A stretch of 64,000 nt of DNA from Mytilus trossulus (taxonomy: Eukaryota; Mollusca; Bivalvia; Mytilida; Mytilidae): assembly GCF_036588685.1 (NCBI RefSeq), contig NC_086382.1:74063999-74127998 (forward strand), in the 5' to 3' direction. The notes beneath the pieces are model-generated. The model worked only from the letters and a program-made list of their open reading frames with translations, was not told the origin of the DNA and searched no databases. The position numbers were made by a program, and so were the translations under genes. Of this stretch, positions 25,201 through 37,900 are shown in pieces (the first letter of the stretch is position 1; each line of letters opens with the position of its first letter).

Positions 25201-25949
25201 GTATAATTTTGGTAAAAAAACGTTTGATGAACAATTGGTTTTGGTAAATATTTTCCATAACATTCATTTCTCTCGGAATATGGAATAAAACATTTACTGT
25301 CTTTTGTTTCGGTAAATATGTGGTTTAATTGACCTTTGAAAAATGATATTCTCTTAGGCCGTTGGCCTCAGTGAATATCAGTTTTTCAAAAGTCACACCA
25401 CACATTTACCTCATTAAAAGACAGTAATTGTACAATATTCGGATATTTACATCTAAACAAAATGGTCTGGGTTATCTTTCGTTCTGGTAATTAACCTTTG
25501 TTTTGTTAAAACGTTTTAATTTGATTGTGAAAAAGAATTAAACTCGTTATGTTTTTTTAATTTTTTTCATGTATTTCGAATCTGAAATTATTTCATGAAA
25601 CAAATACTTTTTTTTTATTATATCAAAATAATGAAATCATTAATAGTTTTAATCTATAAAACTCGTTCCGTACACATAAATCTGTTTTGCCTTTATACAA
25701 TATACACATTTTGCACAACTTAGATTTAGTCCTGGTATCTATGATGAGTTTATTGAAAACAATTATTTTTCATTGCCAACAAATATTTCAAATTAAGGTT
25801 GTGTTACATAATGTTAAAATATAAGAGTTATATTCATACACTTTCATGTTTGTTACAAAAACAACATGTATTCTTGTAATCGTAATCGTTTTCAAAGAAT
25901 AGAAACTACAGTTATATTTTCAGATATATGAATGCATCTAAAATATGAA
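22201..25949. other. Intergenic stretch between sulfotransferase and gene B: repeats only
   Basis: Contains reverse copies of the GACGAAACGCGCGTCTGG family (22555-22690, 24555-24680), two copies of the CTCGGAGTTC family (23690-23990, 24240-24500), a repeat piece shared with 59990-60100 (24880-25110, with GTTTCCCTCAGTTTTAGTTT) and the hairpin at 25292-25427. No coding exon was seen on either strand. Confidence 0.6.
25292..25427. repeat. 136-bp imperfect palindrome near the 3' end of gene B
   Basis: TTTACTGTCTTTT pairs with AAAAGACAGTAA, and inner arms include GAAAAATGATATTC against GAATATCAGTTTTTC, around the perfect palindrome-like centre AGGCCGTTGGCCT. It lies about 520 bp past the gene B stop, so it could be in the 3' UTR or just beyond. 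Confidence 0.7.
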
Positions 25950-28900
25950 CTATGAAAGTCTATCTTTCCGTCTTGTGCTCAGCTTTGGTTTTGGCCTTGT
26001 CTCTCCATCCACAGAGGCCTTTGGATTTCGCCTTGCCTCTTCATCTTCAAAAGCCTTTAATGATAAAATACATAAATTTTGTAGTTAAGATTAAAGTCAA
26101 TCAAAATTTTCGACTACACATTTAGCGATTTTCTTTTCATATATCGTTACGTTTTATTGAGTGTGAAGTGCAGTTTTCATATTTGTGTGTGCAAGAATAA
26201 TCATGTCATGCAATTGTGCAGTATAAGACAAACTAATTTTGTCCATAAAAGAATTTTTCTTCAAATATCAATTTTATGATTTCATATTCTCCGACCAAAA
26301 CGAGTAAAATGTAAGGAAAGATGTGTCTTTAAATGTAGTGCACAAGACGCTAAGGCTAGTTAAAAGGCACGACTGTAAAGCACAGTAAATAGTGCAAAGA
26401 GAAGTTGTGCAAAATCTTGTATCATCTCAAAACCAGGAAAATATACAACTTACTAGTATCATAATCGTATGTACATATTTCCCGATAACTAATTTATCAT
26501 AAATATTAAGTAATAAGTATAAGTCAAATAAGCATACCTTGATAGTAGTGACATCTTTGTGGTACAGTACAAAAACCACTTTATTGACTGTGGGTACATG
26601 CTGTAGCTGATGTTGAAACATACCGTACATTTGTGTCATATTTTGTTGGTAAGTGGTACTGTTTTGGAATGCCTGTAAAGGATTCTGGAAATACTGTCCA
26701 ACAGCCTTAAACATCTCATTAGCGACCTCACCTGGTGGATAATTTAACCTTCCAGTACCAACAGAAGGAAACGATATTGATGTACATCCACGCTGTGTTG
26801 CTGCCACCATGCAGTTATTTATAAACTTACTAAGTGTCTGTAAAATAAAATTCATATCAAATTAAATGCAGCAAGAATGTCATTATTATAGAGGACTGTT
26901 TACATATCTATCAAAGTGAGGATTTCTGAAAATAGAAAAAGGGGGTTTAATGGCAAGACAAAGTTAAAAGGGATACTTGTAAAAGGTTTATGCATAATTA
27001 TCATATAAACGCCATGCGAGGAACGCCCCTACCCCCTACTAGGTCTACCTTTTCAAATTTTCATCAAAGGTCACGTTTAAACAAAAAGTCTCTGTGTAGT
27101 GATATTTGATTGATTTTTTAGTGATTTTTTTTATGATAAAAAAGACTGAGCTGAACCATTTGTGTTAATTTAGAAAGCAGGGGAACACGGAATAAATGTG
27201 TTAAAACTATGGAGTTATTTAATGTATTCAAAGTCTTAAATTTTCAAAGAAAATTGTTGTGTAAAAAATGGGATTTCTTACCAGGAGGAGCCGCATAATA
27301 AAAGGATACTCGGGTTTTGCTAATTTACGGAAAAAGTAATCTCACTTCGTGCCCCGATAATTTATGTGAAAATGTCTCAACTTCAAAACGAGCCATCATA
27401 CATGTCCAAGTTAACGATATGGACTGAGCAACAGAAGAAAACGTTACCATTACGGTCCATGGAGAAACTGGGAGCATCTTGACCCATCTGAAATCTATGT
27501 TATATAGCGAAATAATGAAATACACTTTATTCATCAGTAATACTTAAGTATATCCAAAACAGAACTACCCCAAAATGGTCTGTTGTTACAGTTTTGTCTT
27601 TGCACTTTTATACATAGATACGTTTAGATGAATGTATAAATAGCTTTTTGTTTGAATAAATGAAATGAAATCCAGTAATTTTAAGTGGAGTATAAGAAAG
27701 ACTTAAGATTATACTTTTCTTAAATTCTTCGTTGATAAAGAAAACGAAAGATCAAAATACTCTTCCGGAGCACCTGTAATCAACCCGGTTTTTGGTGGGG
27801 TTCTTTTATTCTTATTCTTTAGTTTTCAATGTTATGTCTTGTGTACTGGTATTAGTCTGGTTTTTTTTAATTTTTTAGCCATGGCGTTGTTAGTTTATTT
27901 TCAATCTATGAGTTTGACTGTTCTTCTGGTATTTTTCGCCTCTTTTTCGCTATATAGGGCCTCCCGTTTTCTTTTATTCGTACATCTTTGATTTTCAAAT
28001 ATTTGAGTTGGACTAGTGTTCCTTACATATGGAAATCAAGAAAAGTGCTTTGAATGCATAAAATTAGTCTTTACCTGTATTTACATATTATATGAAAGAG
28101 ATGGTGTATTTATATGACTTAATTATTTGTACAGATAAAATCGCGAGTTTTTTTAAAGTTGTACCTGCAACGACGAGCCATCCCTTTTCCACTGTGGCAA
28201 AGCTCCATGGAATATATACTGGCAATTGAGTAACCCACCAGAGGTAACAGCAATATCTCCAAATGCCAGGTTTGTACCTCCATACTGGTCCTGACATTCC
28301 TGAAGAATTGAGTTGCCGCCATGTTTTAACAACGAAGCAGACACTGCACCGCTTTGATTAAGTTGTAAATCTTGACTTGTGGTATTTACAATGACATCAA
28401 CCTAAAACGATTCAATAAGATATATTTTGTAATTACATCATTTGCATATTTAGTGGGTCATACTGAACGGGTCATTTTTAACCAAAATTACCTTTTACTA
28501 TACGTTGAAATTTCAATTGAGTAATATAATTCAAGCCTATCGAACATGCAAATTATAAAAAATATATCAGTATCTATTATTTAATTTAGGCTTCAAATAT
28601 CCTGCATTTAACTTATAATGCAAACAAGAGGCGAACGATACAAAAACAAATTCAAATTTATTGATGATAAACTGACAAAGCAATTGCTAAATTAAATTAT
28701 CCACGGGATTCAGCTACATGTGATCGTAGAGGTGGAACCCTGATTAATTGGGGAAGGTATGGACACTATAAGGGAAGCTTAATTCAGTTCCGAATTTTTA
28801 TTTTTATTTAATATTTGACACATTATAGGTTTCTTGCACAGGAAAACAGTTGTCAGTTAACTTTACAAAATAAATTATATTTTACCTATTATAGCCTAAT

Positions 28901-31900
28901 ATCCATAGTATAATTATACACAGTAAGATTCAGTATTTTCAAGAATGACCATTGATCATATCTGTGTCATATATACATATACTAGAACACACCCGTGATA
29001 TCGCGGGTCCGTGACTGAATTAAGGTATATAACTATGCTCAAGCCTTATTTTAGTATTAGTATTGTCATCTGATAAAGTCATGCCGATTATAAGATACAC
29101 AGTTTTTCTCTGCTTTCAAATCTTTCTGTTTGAACCCGTCGAACTGGAACTTATCAATTATTGGTAATATTAACTATTTGGAAAACAAAAGGTCCTGGAA
29201 TGGAGTATTTTTTAATCAACAACATTGTCCTATATTAGTTATAAATACAGATGAATTCTTTGATTCGCGGTTTTACGTCATGTATGCCCACTAACAAATT
29301 GAAAACTGTTCCTCATTTTTAGTCTTGTTATCTTAGAAAGTCTTACTGATTAAAATACTACAATAGGTAGCTATTTGACAATTTAGTAGTGTCAACCCTG
29401 TGATTATGACCCGTGTATATAGCATACTAACCCTGAATACACCGTTTGGTGGTGCGCCTGTCAGATGCGGAACGTACAGATTAGGTAATAGGTAACAGGT
29501 GAATATACTATTGGTATCGGTATCGGACTCGACCCGGAACTTCTTAATTATTGGCAATATTAATTACGTGGAAAACAAAAGGGCCTGGAGTGGTGTAATT
29601 TTCAATCTACACCTTTGTACTATATAAGTGATATATAAAGTTGAATTCTTTGATTCGTCGTTTTTACGTGATGACGGCTGAAAAATTGGACTTCGTAATT
29701 CTAGTATTATAGATGTGTTATCACAGATTTCCAAGAAGTGAAAACCAAATCATGATCATGCGGCCATGAAATTTCAAATTGATGAGTATATCTCATTGAA
29801 ATCAGCTGTTCTTTAGTCTCTTAGAGTGAGTTTAGCGTGAGACAATATCTGACTTCATTCAGATAAGATTTTAACGATCCTACTTTGAGCTTTTTGTCAA
29901 TTTAAAATATACATTTGAACTTCAATGTACTTTTCATATGAATCGGCTATTACATTTGTATATCGTAAATCATTGACGAAATGAAAAAATGAAAATGAAA
30001 AGAATTGAAAAGGATTTCCAGAGAATGGAAACGGCAGAGTGTCAATGAGACAACCACCCGACTAAAGAGCAGAAAACAGCCCATAGTTAACATTCAATGG
30101 GTCTTCAAATTAGTGAGAAAATCATGCATCAGGAGGATGGACGCAACAATAAACCTCGAATAATATAAATGAACCAAAGTTAAAGACAAACACATACCAG
30201 ATGTTCTTGACTTTGGACAACCACAACAAGCGACAAGGATACATATGCTATGTGAGATCTTCACCCTCTACACAATTGAATGATATCTTTCATCTGCTCG
30301 GTTCACTGAGCTAACGTTTCACTAACACGTTAATTTCAAGCAATAAATTAACTTTTTCAATGCTATACTATTTCGGCTATAAAGCAGGTACAACACTCAT
30401 TTATATGCTATGCGTTAACTAATTGCAACAATACATGTACATCAAAAATACTTTAAATTTTTCAAAAACTAAGGATTTTCTTATTCCAGGCATAGATTAC
30501 CTTATCCCTATTTGGCACAACTTTTTGGAATTCTGGATCCGCAATGCGCTTCAACTTTGTACTTATTTGGCTTTTTAAATATTTTGATATGAGCGTCACT
30601 GATGAGTCTTATGTTGATGAAACGCGCGTCTGGTGTACTAAATTATAATCCTGGTACCTTTGATAACTAATTAAACATAAACTTCTAAAATGAAAAGTAC
30701 CATTAGTAGCATTGATACCATATTCTAGTTTGAAGTAAAAGTTCAACATATAATTCCAAAAAAATCAAAATCACAAAAGTACTGACTAAAAAAATTCAAA
30801 CGGAAAGTCCCTAATCAAATGGCATAATCAAACGATAAAACATATCTAACGAATTGACAACAACTGTCATATTCCTGATTAGGTACAGGCATTTTCAAAT
30901 GTAGAAACCATTATTCAAAAGTATTTTTCTATCATATTTTGTGACATTATTGGACTGATATTGCGTATCAAATTATAAGCCTGTTACCTTTGATAACTTT
31001 TACATATTCCAAATTACAAATAAAATTCCAAAAAATACTTCAAGATAAGAAGGACCAAAACAGATTTTAAAGAAAATAGAATTGCTATTAAATAACCTGT
31101 TTTTGATCGTCTTTATTTTCAGAATATTCTTTTGTATATGTTTTGGCCTTCTGGATCTTAAAATCAAGTATACAAACTCATCATAGGTACCAGGATTACA
31201 CTTTTGTACACTACTGTTCTACAATAAAAGCATATTCATCCATACATGTATGTCACTTTTGTTATGAACCAGCAAATTGAGCTTCACTTATCAGATATCT
31301 AATTTCACCCTAAAAGTGATATTAAAAGAAAAATATTTATTAGTGATGCATCTGTGTTGAGCAGTATAAATATTCAAACACTTAAAAAAATCATGAAGTG
31401 CACATTTCTTTACTGATCTTGTTGATTGAAAACACGAAAAATTTAACAAACACTCGGGCAACTTACCTGCATCTTGGCTAAATCGTTTATAACAACTTGA
31501 ATCTGTGGTATATGTTGTGCAACTAAAGTATAACAAACACAAATATGTAAAGCTTTTCCAAAAACCTGTGCTGTAACTTTACTGTTACTAGTATTTTGAA
31601 GACATATGCACGGTTATCAAAGTTTATCGAATATCTTATCTTCTTCTTTTTTGCATTTTCTTTACAAATTCAGGCTTTGCAATAATCAGACATTTTGGTA
31701 ATGCAAGATTCTTACATTAATTTTAAGTGTGATGTTATACTAATCCAGAAGACAGTGATATTTATTTCACTAGTGAGTATTTTTTTTTTAAATACAAGCA
31801 GGCAGATCCTTGTTAAGATGAAAGGCTGATAAATTCACACATAGTGTAGACCAAATGAAGTATTTGATACAATTTCACCGATTTAAGAATTATTTAGTAT

Positions 31901-34900
31901 ATAAATATAACAATTATTGTTTCTCATTGACTAAAACTTTTTATCACTGTGGAAAACAGCATGTAGTTAATATAAAATTTGGAACACCTTAAATTTACCA
32001 TAAATTTTTATTTTACAATGGCAACGTCAACAACGAAGCTTTATGACTTTACGAGCATTCTTGTTTATCTGCGTCTTGTTATTTTCAATGTTATTCTGCT
32101 TTACTAAATGTTATTGTATTTTTCAACTTGAAAATGAGCAACTGCTAAAACTATCTCTAGATTGATAAAAGTCAATAATTATACATAAATACCTGTATAA
32201 CCGTCTTTATGACCTTTCGATGATATTGGTCTTTTATCAGAGCTTTTGAATATTTTGCTAGCAACGTTGACAAAAATATCCGCTACTTTAGCTGCAATGT
32301 CGCAAAAATATACAGTTTTCAAAGAACTATCTGGATTTTTTCTAAAATATCCTCCAACCGCCAGTGCTATAATGTTAGCAGCTTCATTAATGGGATAGTT
32401 AGATGTTCCTGTAGAAAGAGCTGGGATGGCTAACGTCTTAAAATGTTTTCTGTCTGCTTCACTTAAAATCGCATAAACGCATTTTGTCATGAGTACTTTT
32501 GCATTAGACCGTTGGTTTTGCCACACAGGCCCAACAGCATGTACTACCATTTTACATTTAAGTGTTCCAGGACTTGTACTGAAAACATCGCCTTCATTCA
32601 AAAGTCCATGACTACGTCGGTAATCTTTGCACTCTCTCTGTATATGTGTTCCACCTTCAATAAACATAACGAACAGATATAAGTTTTAAAAAAAAGTAAA
32701 ATCACAAAAATACTGAACTCCGAGGAAAATTCAAAACGGAAAGCCTAATCAAATGGAAAACACATCAAACGAATACATTTCTGATTTTTGTATAACTATT
32801 TGTCATGCAGAGTTAGAAATGAATTAATTTCTATTAAGTTTGAAATATTCTCAAATGTTTTGATATCCTTATTGCATAACAGTTTTTATTTGCAAAAGAT
32901 ATTGGCATGTAACTTAGAATAACTGATACACAACAAAAAATTGAAACAACTTGATTTCAATTTACATCTCTATCCGTTGAAAAATACCTTCGTCAGCAAT
33001 GATTTTAGACAGTCCACCACTATTTGATAATTGCTGGTCAGCGGGGCTTACAATAACATCCACATCTAATCCAGATATATCACAACACAGTACCATCACA
33101 CATTGGCCATCTTCTGTTATGAATGACTCAACAGCACTACCAAAACCTAAACCGCCTGGAACCATTGGTCTTACATCTTCCTTCTTCATTTGTGATTGCA
33201 TCAATTTTATTATTGGACCAAGTTCATCCATTGCAGCTTTTTTACCTTTTTTGTTTCCTTTTACCACAATGCAGTCGGAGTCAAAGTCTACATCAACATT
33301 ATTTGCCTGAAGATGCATTTTAGCTAAATCTATTTTATCCTGATGACGATGTTTAATGAACTTCATCTGGTGGGCTGAAAAATGAATAGCTTGCTCACTT
33401 CTTCCATTTTCAAATATGAAATCTTGTATTCTTTCCCGAATACTTTTCGCTTCTATCTGCCCTGTACAAAGAAGCATAATTTCCTTACCGCTATGTGCAG
33501 TTATCTGAATAAAAACATTTTGATCTTGATATTCTTGTTTAATATTTTCCACAAATTGTTTCCAGTCTTTAGAATAGCACAATGTTTTATTTTGATCCTC
33601 AACAGGAATTTTCATACATATGATTTTATTCTTGAAAATCTTTTCTATTGTTGTTGCATCATCTGCCGTAAATGAGTATATAGTTATTCTATTGTCATCA
33701 AGTTCCCAAATACCACTTATCCCACAATCTATAATTTCATTTTTAATCAATGTCTCTATTTCTGGCTGGCTTAGAAATTTTACAAAATCTAGAGATACTT
33801 GTCCAATACAATGCTGTTTAACACATGCTAGTTTTTCATACATTTCTATTTTCACCATGTTAATATCACTTATCATTCCTTTCAGTTTTACCACCGGTTT
33901 GGTCATTAATACGTCTATTTCAAGTTCAGGGTATTTATTTCCAATATCAGACCAAAAGTTTATGTCTTGCAGAATGGACTGCTGGAATTGTTCTATTGGC
34001 ACATCCGCACAAATGAGCTGTCGCGTTTTGTTAACTTCATCGGTCTTTTCTGTAAGGATTCTTTCAATCTTTGTTGATATTTGTAAAACAAAAGATTTCT
34101 GACCAACAACATGAATTTCACAGGCTTCAATATTGAATGATATGATAGCACTGTCCGTATCCTTAATTTGTTGTGCATTCATTTCATCTAAAACACCCTT
34201 CCATATTTCTCTCACTGTATAATGTCTTTGTACTGTTATATCACGAATTAGCTGTTCAAAACTAAATCGTACGTCCTGTTCCCATGTCTCTGCAATCTGT
34301 TTAATATCTGGATTATCTCTTGAAAGCAAACATTCTAGTTTGATTGGTTCAAGCGTTGATGAAGGCCATGTAATGTTTGCATTCACGTTATTCATTTCTC
34401 GACTGACAGTGTCTTGCGAAGTTCTAGAATTCATTAGAAATTGAAGTACGTTAGGGTTAATACTGCTGAGAATGATAGGCTGTATATTAGTGCCCAAATA
34501 ATCTACCACAGGTTCAATATCCTCCTCCTTAGCATCCGACAATGGAGGTCCTAAACACTCATAAAACATTCCAACTTTTAGTAGACAGTTGTCGATTATG
34601 TGTGATCTCCGACATGCAGCTTCTGCATCTACAATGACAAGTTAGAACAGTAACAAGTAAAACATAAATTGTTCGTCCATACAACTATCTCAAGTATATG
34701 AGAGATATTCCATACATACTGAAAAGCTAAATTTGAATACAGCCTTCCACTCAAGTAGCATGTAACCTGCTCTTTGGAGATACATAGTAATGACTAGTTT
34801 TCAAGGTATAAAAAAGAAGATATGGTATGATTGCTAATGAGACAACTATCCACAAAAGACCAAAATGACACAAACATTAACAACTATAGGTCACCGTACG

Positions 34901-37900
34901 GCCTTCAACAATGAGCAAAGCCCACACCGCATAGTCAGCTATAAAAGACCCCGATAAGACAATGTAAAACAACTCAAACGAGAAAACTAACGGCATCATT
35001 TATGTAAAAAATGAACGAAAAACAAATATGTAACACATAAACAAACGACAACCACTGAATTACAGGCTCCTGACTTGGGACAGACACATACATAAATAAT
35101 GCATCTTTTCCGGTTGAATCATTTTTTTTATGAAAATGATTTGTTTAAAAAAAAATCGTTTAAAAATGAGTTCTTTGAAATTATTCACAAAGGACTGACG
35201 AAGAGCACATAGTGATATGAAGGTTTCAATTTAAAGTATTATTTACTATTACTGTTGTTCATACAGTTGCTACTACTTATCTACTACTTTAATGTATAAC
35301 CTTTTCTCCATATTGATAAAAATGAAATGAACATATCACACATCTTGTACCAATCGTTTATAATGAAATGTTAAATGAACATGAACGGTACCAATTTGAC
35401 TGCACTCTAAATTATTAAGTTATTATGAAACTTTCATCAACTTTGATCAAACAAAAAAACTTTCTCATTGAAGTTCAACAGATCGGAAAATAAGTTATTA
35501 GCTTTGTTTCTTTCTATAAAATAACACCTGAGCCTGAAGATAAGAAATACGTTTCATGTTAGATATAATATAAACTCTATTGTAAAGAGTTTTTTTCATT
35601 CTTTATACCACTAATGTTAGCGTAATTACCATTTGGATCCTCGAAGTAAACCAAACAATAATCGTTTTCCATTTGTACATTTGCAACCCCTTCAACACCA
35701 GACTTCCTTATATTGTCAAAATAGTACTCTAGCGAATCGTCTGTTGTCTTCTCGCTAAACTCACTAACTATTATACAGTTACTAACAATAACTGGTTTAA
35801 TTTGTAAGTTAACTTTCTCCAAAGATTTCTTCTCACACGCTTGCTGAATTTTGTCGATCTCTGTAAATACAAATGTTGTTGTAAACGTGTAAAAATATAT
35901 CAGAACTTAAAGACCACTTTCGAGTTCATACGTCACCATACAAAAATCGTCAAATATGCGAGCCATTATGACGTCATTTACAATATAGAGGGGATTGCCT
36001 GTATCTCTGCACTATTAGCGTTCATCAAGCGTCTTAGTGATCGTCACTGTGCAGGTTAAACTAAAAATAATGTTTGCTTTGTAAGTACTTATCACAATTC
36101 CCTAATGACAGCAGTGCTTATTGTCAATTATGAGAATTTAATTTGCCGCAGAATTCATACAATATAAAATCACAGTTTTCCGACCACTAGCTCAACACGA
36201 ATGATGTTCACTAAAACCAGAGTTTTTGTCGGAAATGCATCAAACTCGAAAGTTGCCTTTTGCATCAAACATAACATTATAATAGATTTGTCTGAAAAAT
36301 TACTTCAGAGGAAATATAACTAGCGTTCAATTAATTCATCAAAGAATCCAGGCTTCCAAATCGGTATGCTAGAGGCGAGTTATGTCTACATAAAAATCAA
36401 ATGTGACTCGTACTTTTCCTAATAAACCTGATTTAAAATTTGTTGAAAAGAATGTGCGTATTAAGGTGGATCGGGACTATTAGACTGCGCATAATTTCAC
36501 GCATGAACTACAATGCACACGAAAAGTATTTTTCGTAAATTCGATATTTGTTTTATATTTTGATTGATGAGAAATGTTAAATCATTGTAGTTATGTCACT
36601 TAAAGAATATTTTCGTTATTATGTATATCTTTTAAAGGCCTAAAACGACATTTCACGCATCTTCACCATGTTCCCGCCAAAATTTGGGTTTAAATGTAAA
36701 ATATTTTCCCCCTTATCGGTGACCTATGTTTTATATTTGCTTATTCTTTGAAGCTATATTTCAACTTGCTATATTACAGTTTTTGACCAAGTGTCATAGA
36801 ACGTTATTTTGATATTCCGATAAAAATACGTCAATGTCTGGCGTATAAAATTATAATCCTGGTACTTTTGATAACTGTCAACACCTCTATTTTCCTTATC
36901 ATTTCATTGAAAAATGGTCCCTGTAGAAAAGTAAAACTTTGAGCTTAAACGGTCCGTGACCCTCTACTTTTTTCGACCAATTTGATTCACTTTCTTTAAA
37001 CAAAAACATAATAAAAATACGGCACTTCTGTTAGAAAAATCGAATAGACCCGAGCCACTTAATCAAAATCTGATCAAACAGTGTTTGGGATAAACGAATT
37101 ATATCGAGATAAGTTCTTCAGTCTCCATCAGAAATTGTTGGCCGATACGAAGTGTTTTGTATTCTTACTACACTTTCGCTGTTTAATATCTTTTGATAAC
37201 ATGACAGCTGGTTTTTTTTTATCACAGAATACCACAGTAAATTGATATTATCATTATATGACTTTTCATAAATATCAATACTTACGAATATCTTCGCAGA
37301 ATGTTACAACAGCAGTAGAAGGATCACTTTCACTAAAGTTGACATCGTCCACATCTAACTTTGTTCTTCCTTCCATGTAATTTATCAACACTTCCTTAGT
37401 TACTGTAGACTTTATATCTTTAACTAAAACTTTGTTCGGATATCTGTCAGGAGGGACATATTTTCTTACGTCTAATAAGGCTTTATCTATTGTATGTGTT
37501 TTTCCAACTATTTTGTCTACAGCTGAAAAAGTACATGAACTCGACATTATGACACTGGTCTGGTATGAGTGCCATGGAGACAATGTGTATTTAAAACTAT
37601 GATCTATACTTAACAATTCTTGTTATAAATTAAGCGTATATTTTTTAACATTTAAGTTTTAAAAAAATCTTACCGGACTCTGATTCGAAAGTTAACAGGT
37701 AAATGTTCTTTTCTTCATCAAAATCGATATCTATGATGTCTTCATCAGCTCCATGTTTGCCCTCAAAATAATATTGTAAAGCCATCTTTTGAGTCGATGT
37801 TTTCACTCCGCGGACTTCTACCACACAGCTGGAAATATCTTTAGATAAACAGTGTTCCTGATTCAAGTCTTTTCTGGAATCTACCTGCACTTTACGCGAA

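Larger units (their letters stand above)
25950..32654 (-). other. Gene B macrodomain exons and terminal exon
   Basis: Exon 32193-32654 completes macrodomain 1 (GPVW, then ALSTGTSNYPINEAAN, the phosphate loop). A 56-nt microexon (31467-31522) begins macrodomain 2 and joins exon 28165-28401 to give KMQVDVIVNTTSQD. Exon 26538-26837 carries the second loop SFPSVGTGRLNYPPGE. The first ADP-ribose loop of macrodomain 2 is degenerate (SGAV where GGVA or GGGVA is usual), whereas the second loop is intact. The last exon, 25950-26054, adds 34 charged residues and a TAG stop. No WWE or ART coding sequence was seen between 22 and 26 kb on this strand. Confidence 0.82.

Noticed and set aside
33382..34102. 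Plus-strand ORFs of 97 and 160 codons
   Set aside because: They are antisense to the large KH exon of gene B, which has clear homology and in-phase junctions.
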